Shown piece after piece: positions 45,153-46,300 of a stretch of 46,300 nucleotides of DNA (the stretch's first letter is position 1; each line of letters starts with the position of its first letter). The DNA is from Georgenia ruanii (GTDB lineage Bacteria; Actinomycetota; Actinomycetes; Actinomycetales; Actinomycetaceae): the NCBI RefSeq assembly GCF_009193175.1, contig NZ_VUKE01000028.1:1-46300 (forward strand), read 5' to 3'. The notes under the pieces were generated by a model. It worked only from the letters and a program-made list of their open reading frames with translations. It did no database searches and was not told the DNA's origin. Position numbers and translations under genes: made by a program.

Positions 45153-46300
45153 TCAGGCCTTCCGGAACATGTCGAGCATGCGCAGCGTCACGAAGAAGCC
45201 GCCGAAGATGTTGATCGAGGCCACCAGCACCGCGACGACCGCGAGCGCCGCGACGACCGGGTTGTCGCTGCCGACCTGGAGGATCCCGCCGACGACGATG
45301 ATCCCGGAGATGGCGTTGGTCTCGCTCATCAGCGGGGTGTGCAGGGCGTGGTGGACCTTGGAGATCACGTAGTAACCCACCACCACCGCCAGGGCGAACA
45401 CCGTGAAGTGGCTCAGGAAGGCCGGCGGGGACGCGGTCGCCAGGGCGGCGAAGGCCACGGCCGCCAACCCCGCGCCGTACAGCCGGCGCCTGGGGTCCGG
45501 CGGCGGTGTGGGGGCCGCCGGCGCGATCCCGGTGACCGGCGGCGCGGCGGGGGCGGCGGGGGCGGCGGAGACCTGGACCGGCGGGGGCGGCCACATGGAC
45601 TCCCCGTCGCGGGTGACGGTGATGCCCCGCTGGACCACGTCGCCGAGGTCCAGGACGAGCCGGCCGTCCTTGCCCGGGGTGAGCAGCTTGACCAGGTTGA
45701 CGACGTTGGTGCCGTAGAGCTGGCTGGTCTGGGCGGCGAGCCGGCCCGCGAGGTCGGTGTAGCCCAGGATCGTCACCTGGTTCTCGGTCACGACCCGCTC
45801 GTCGGCCACGGTCGTCTCGACGTTGCCGCCGGAGGCCGCCGCCATGTCGACGATCACCGACCCCGGCCGCATGCCCGCCACCGTCTCGGCGGTGATCAGC
45901 CGCGGCGCGGGGCGGCCCGGGATCAGCGCGGTGGTGATGACGATGTCGGCGGCCCGGGCCTCCGTGTCGTACATCGCGGCCGTGGCCGCCGCCTGCGCGG
46001 CGGTCATCTCCCTCGCGTAGCCGTCGGACGACGCTGCGGCCTCCATCGCCGGATCTTCGACGGTCACGAACTGCGCGCCCATCGACTCCACCTGCTCGGC
46101 CACCTCCGGGCGCACGTCAAAGGCGCGCACGACGGCGCCGAGCGCCCCGGCCGCCCCGATCGCGGCCAGGCCAGCCACCCCCGCGCCGACCACGAACACC
46201 CGCGCCGGCGGGACCTTGCCCGCCGCGGTGACCTGGCCCGTGAACAGCCGGCCGAACTCGTGCGCCGCCTCGATCACCGCCCGGTAGCCCGCGACGTTCG
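45153..46300 (-). CDS. pntA: NAD(P) transhydrogenase subunit alpha (5' end outside window)
   Basis: The frame is open to the window edge, so the N-terminus is missing; 381 residues are visible, starting [17 protein letters not shown]. The NAD-binding loop is [20 protein letters not shown], followed by the conserved GGNVETT segment. A Pro/Ala linker leads to three or four C-terminal membrane helices ending [19 protein letters not shown], so the alpha-1 and alpha-2 parts are fused as in E. coli PntA. It pairs with PntB. Confidence 0.94.
   Translation of the reverse strand, partial: NVAGYRAVIEAAHEFGRLFTGQVTAAGKVPPARVFVVGAGVAGLAAIGAAGALGAVVRAFDVRPEVAEQVESMGAQFVTVEDPAMEAAASSDGYAREMTAAQAAATAAMYDTEARAADIVITTALIPGRPAPRLITAETVAGMRPGSVIVDMAAASGGNVETTVADERVVTENQVTILGYTDLAGRLAAQTSQLYGTNVVNLVKLLTPGKDGRLVLDLGDVVQRGITVTRDGESMWPPPPVQVSAAPAAPAAPPVTGIAPAAPTPPPDPRRRLYGAGLAAVAFAALATASPPAFLSHFTVFALAVVVGYYVISKVHHALHTPLMSETNAISGIIVVGGILQVGSDNPVVAALAVVAVLVASINIFGGFFVTLRMLDMFRKA

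Overview
The window is very GC-rich, dense bacterial chromosome. Gene families, frequent GTG starts, many 4-base stop/start overlaps and several leaderless promoters point to a high-GC actinobacterium. The ftsH-folEPBK-panCD-lysS order is typical of Micrococcales such as the Cellulomonas/Georgenia group; I cannot place it more exactly. No rRNA, tRNA, insertion sequence, phage or CRISPR array is visible. Both ends cut through genes (glpD on the left, pntA on the right).

Layout. (1) 1-3911: glycerol use, with the glpD 3' end, glpF, glpK and a small CBS-domain protein. (2) 3983-7483: an SMP-30-type lactonase, a uridine-kinase-like ATPase and a 14-TM MFS exporter. (3) 7646-23618, all on the minus strand: a housekeeping block read from right to left as dacB, a DUF2342 zinc protease, tilS, hpt, ftsH, folE, folP, folB, folK, a DUF3180 protein, two PH-domain membrane proteins, a Rossmann/DUF2520-PanC fusion, panD and lysS. 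Most junctions overlap by ATGA or GTGA, which suggests translational coupling. (4) 23772-31353: ppa, a secreted NlpC/P60 peptidase, the methionine pair metY-metX behind a 7-codon upstream ORF and alternative hairpins, an alpha/beta hydrolase and a RAMA-domain protein. (5) 31464-43270: a large FAD/4Fe-4S dehydrogenase of the YdiJ type, then a catabolic cluster with slightly lower GC: an aminotransferase broken by an in-frame TAG, a small ORF, an ornithine-cyclodeaminase/mu-crystallin family enzyme, a Glu/Leu-dehydrogenase-like protein whose catalytic lysine is Gln, an ALDH7-type semialdehyde dehydrogenase, a DUF1338 (HglS-type) 2-oxoadipate dioxygenase/decarboxylase, an FAD amine oxidase and a divergent LysR regulator. 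(6) 43405-46300: a stand-alone FeoA-domain protein and the pntB-pntA transhydrogenase.

The most interesting part is region 5. ALDH7, DUF1338 and a YdiJ-type dehydrogenase fit consecutive steps of lysine/pipecolate breakdown: aminoadipate semialdehyde, 2-aminoadipate, 2-oxoadipate, D-2-hydroxyglutarate, 2-oxoglutarate. The FAD oxidase and the cyclodeaminase-family enzyme could supply the semialdehyde from lysine through pipecolate or piperideine carboxylate. A matching sequence element, GACGGAATC(A/G)T(T/C)(C/T)AAG, lies upstream of the cyclodeaminase gene and in the LysR/oxidase divergent promoter and looks like the operator. The only two enzymes able to deaminate 2-aminoadipate both carry suspicious changes. 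Other points of note are the DUF2520-PanC fusion, the metY leader, and short repeats that start at stop codons in the housekeeping block.
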